DNA of 64,000 nucleotides, taken from Bradyrhizobium archetypum (GTDB lineage Bacteria; Pseudomonadota; Alphaproteobacteria; Rhizobiales; Xanthobacteraceae). This document shows, piece after piece, positions 62,794 to 64,000 of this stretch (position 1 is the stretch's first letter; every line of letters begins with the position of its first letter). Position numbers and translations under genes: made by a program. The notes below the pieces were generated by a model. That model was given only the letters and a program-made list of their open reading frames with translations. It searched no databases and was not told where the DNA came from. The DNA is taken from positions 682,001 through 746,000 of the forward strand of contig NZ_JAAVLW010000005.1 in NCBI RefSeq assembly GCF_013114835.1, given 5' to 3'.

Positions 62794-64000
62794 ATGGTAT
62801 CAGTCGCCCAGTTGAAGGATGTTCCTGCGCCGCCGGCCCCTCGCCCCGACATAGCGGAATTGCGACGCCGCGTGGCGCAGATCGCGCCGCAGATCAAGGC
62901 GCGCGCCCACACCGCGGAGAAGGCCGGCCGCGTTCCTGAGGAGAACATCACGGCGCTGCGCAACATCGGCTATTTCGATATCGTCAAGCCGACGCTGTTC
63001 GGCGGCTACGAACACGATTTCGACGTGCTGGTCGAACTGAACATCGAGCTTGCGAAAAGCTGCGCCTCGACCGCGTGGGTCGGCGGCCTGCTTGGGGCCC
63101 ATCAATGGCTGATCGCGGGATTTCCGGAAACGGCGCAGCGCGACGTCTGGGATGATAATCCCGACGCACTCGCCTGCGGCTCATACGCGCCGGCCGCCAG
63201 GGCAGTCGAGGTCGATGGCGGCTACCGCCTGACCGGGCGCTGGTCGTTCGCCAGCGGCTGCGACAACGCGCAATGGTCGTTGTGTGCGGCGCTGTTGCCG
63301 TCGAAGACCGACAGCGGCCAGTTTGCGCCGGCCTTCCTGCTGGTGCCGGCCTCCGACTACGTCATCGACGATACCTGGAACGTCGTCGGCCTCAGCGGCA
63401 CCGGCAGCAAGACGCTGGTGCTTAACGAGGTGTTCGTGCCGGCGCATCGCCTGCTGTCGTTTGCCGACACCACATCCGGCAAAACGCCGGGCGCGGCGCT
63501 GTACACCAATAATCCGACCTTCTCTATTCCGATGCTGTCGAACATTCCCTCCTGCCTGGCGTCCACCGCGGTCGGCGCCGCTGCCGGCGCGCTGGAAGAC
63601 TACCTCGCCGTCACCTCCAGGCGGATCACGCGCGGCGCGGTCGCCGGTCACAACAACCGGATGGCGGATTTTCCGACCATCCAGTTGCGCGTGGCGGAAG
63701 CCGCCGCCGCCGCTGATGCCGCGCGCGAAGTGCTGCTGCGCGATCTGCGCGATCGTGCGGCGACGGTCCGCGACGGCAGGCCGATCTCGATCGAGGACCG
63801 CATCGTCAGCCGCCGCGGCCAGGCGTTTTCGGTTGCGCTCGCCATCCGCGCCAGCGAAGCGCTGAACGCCTCGACCGGCGGCCTCGGCCTCGATCTTTCC
63901 AACCCCGTGCAGCGCGCCTGGCGCGATGCCAACGCCGTTGGCCGCCACATCAGCATGAACTGGGACGCCGTCGGCACCATGTATGGCCAGCTCGCGCTCG
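62794..64000 (+). CDS. Flavin-dependent monooxygenase, acyl-CoA dehydrogenase fold (partial)
   Basis: Open at the right edge; 402 codons visible, no stop. It begins with ATG 62794 and follows the acyl-CoA dehydrogenase / HpaB-HsaA oxygenase pattern: F-D-I-V-K-P near 62, W-V-G-G-L-L-G-A-H-Q-W near 90, the L-T-G-R-W-S-F-A-S-G-C segment near 147, G-L-S-G-T-G-S-K near 206, and a C-terminal helical bundle starting near 245. Such oxygenases hydroxylate aromatic or steroid-ring substrates with reduced flavin from the partner reductase. The substrate cannot be named. Confidence 0.88.
   Translation, partial: MVSVAQLKDVPAPPAPRPDIAELRRRVAQIAPQIKARAHTAEKAGRVPEENITALRNIGYFDIVKPTLFGGYEHDFDVLVELNIELAKSCASTAWVGGLLGAHQWLIAGFPETAQRDVWDDNPDALACGSYAPAARAVEVDGGYRLTGRWSFASGCDNAQWSLCAALLPSKTDSGQFAPAFLLVPASDYVIDDTWNVVGLSGTGSKTLVLNEVFVPAHRLLSFADTTSGKTPGAALYTNNPTFSIPMLSNIPSCLASTAVGAAAGALEDYLAVTSRRITRGAVAGHNNRMADFPTIQLRVAEAAAAADAAREVLLRDLRDRAATVRDGRPISIEDRIVSRRGQAFSVALAIRASEALNASTGGLGLDLSNPVQRAWRDANAVGRHISMNWDAVGTMYGQLAL

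Overview
The window reads as chromosomal DNA of a high-GC alphaproteobacterium of the Bradyrhizobium type (family Nitrobacteraceae). This is inferred from gene families and style, not from a marker gene: a coxMNOP-like alternative oxidase cluster, DUF2865, DUF2189, DUF2059 and DUF1289 proteins, tandem Kup transporters, a BA14K-like C-terminus, abundant Tct and TRAP solute-binding proteins, a consensus CtrA box, and small palindromic repeats of the kind common in these genomes. No rRNA, tRNA, CRISPR array, prophage or intact insertion sequence was seen.

Layout. 1-7 kb is the least orderly part: the tail of an L,D-transpeptidase, a small exported protein whose ribosome binding site lies in a hairpin, a frameshifted vanadium-haloperoxidase-like remnant, a lone cyclic-nucleotide-binding domain, an orphan CHASE3-PAS-PAS histidine kinase divergent from a Tat-exported solute-binding protein without a permease, a Cys-rich mini-protein and an NDUFA9-like NAD-binding protein. 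7-10 kb is a compact tctCBA operon. 10-17 kb holds a small membrane protein, two tandem kup genes and a motAB stator pair. 17-23.5 kb has a decayed tctC fragment behind an RraA-family gene, then pssA-psd for phosphatidylethanolamine synthesis, an ATM1-type ABC exporter and a LOG-family protein.

23.5-27.3 kb is a minus-strand operon with overlapping junctions: cysS, a 37-residue membrane microprotein, a GNAT acetyltransferase and cimA. 27-30 kb carries two exported or anchored proteins of unknown role and a DUF2189 membrane protein. 30.8-35.3 kb is a five-gene heme-copper oxidase operon (subunits II, I, two III-like, IV). 35.4-39 kb is aroG-dgkA-nadE. 39-47.5 kb is ordinary metabolism: a hydrolase, an isochorismatase-like enzyme, a Cys-rich flavodoxin-family protein, 3-hydroxybutyryl-CoA dehydrogenase, glutathione reductase, DUF2059, rpiA, gph. 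moaA follows.

49-53.6 kb is a TRAP transporter: DctQ and DctM on the plus strand converge on two tandem paralogous, probably Tat-exported binding proteins resembling the alpha-keto-acid (TakP) subgroup. 53.8-60.9 kb holds an Mrp-type ATPase, a VOC protein, a beta-hydroxyacid dehydrogenase, a PleC/DivJ/PdhS-like kinase behind a perfect CtrA box, a DUF1289 protein, a retropepsin-like protease and an anchored coiled-coil protein built on four exact-length 159-bp repeats. The window ends in a probable catabolic unit: a MarR regulator divergent from a flavin reductase and a flavin-dependent oxygenase, with a palindromic operator candidate inside the promoter spacer.

The best leads are the CtrA box before the kinase, the repeat-built coiled-coil protein, the MarR-type operator, the duplicated TRAP binding proteins, the cysS-cimA microprotein and the ribosome-binding-site hairpin near the left edge. 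I see no clear anti-phage system, mobile island or biosynthetic cluster.
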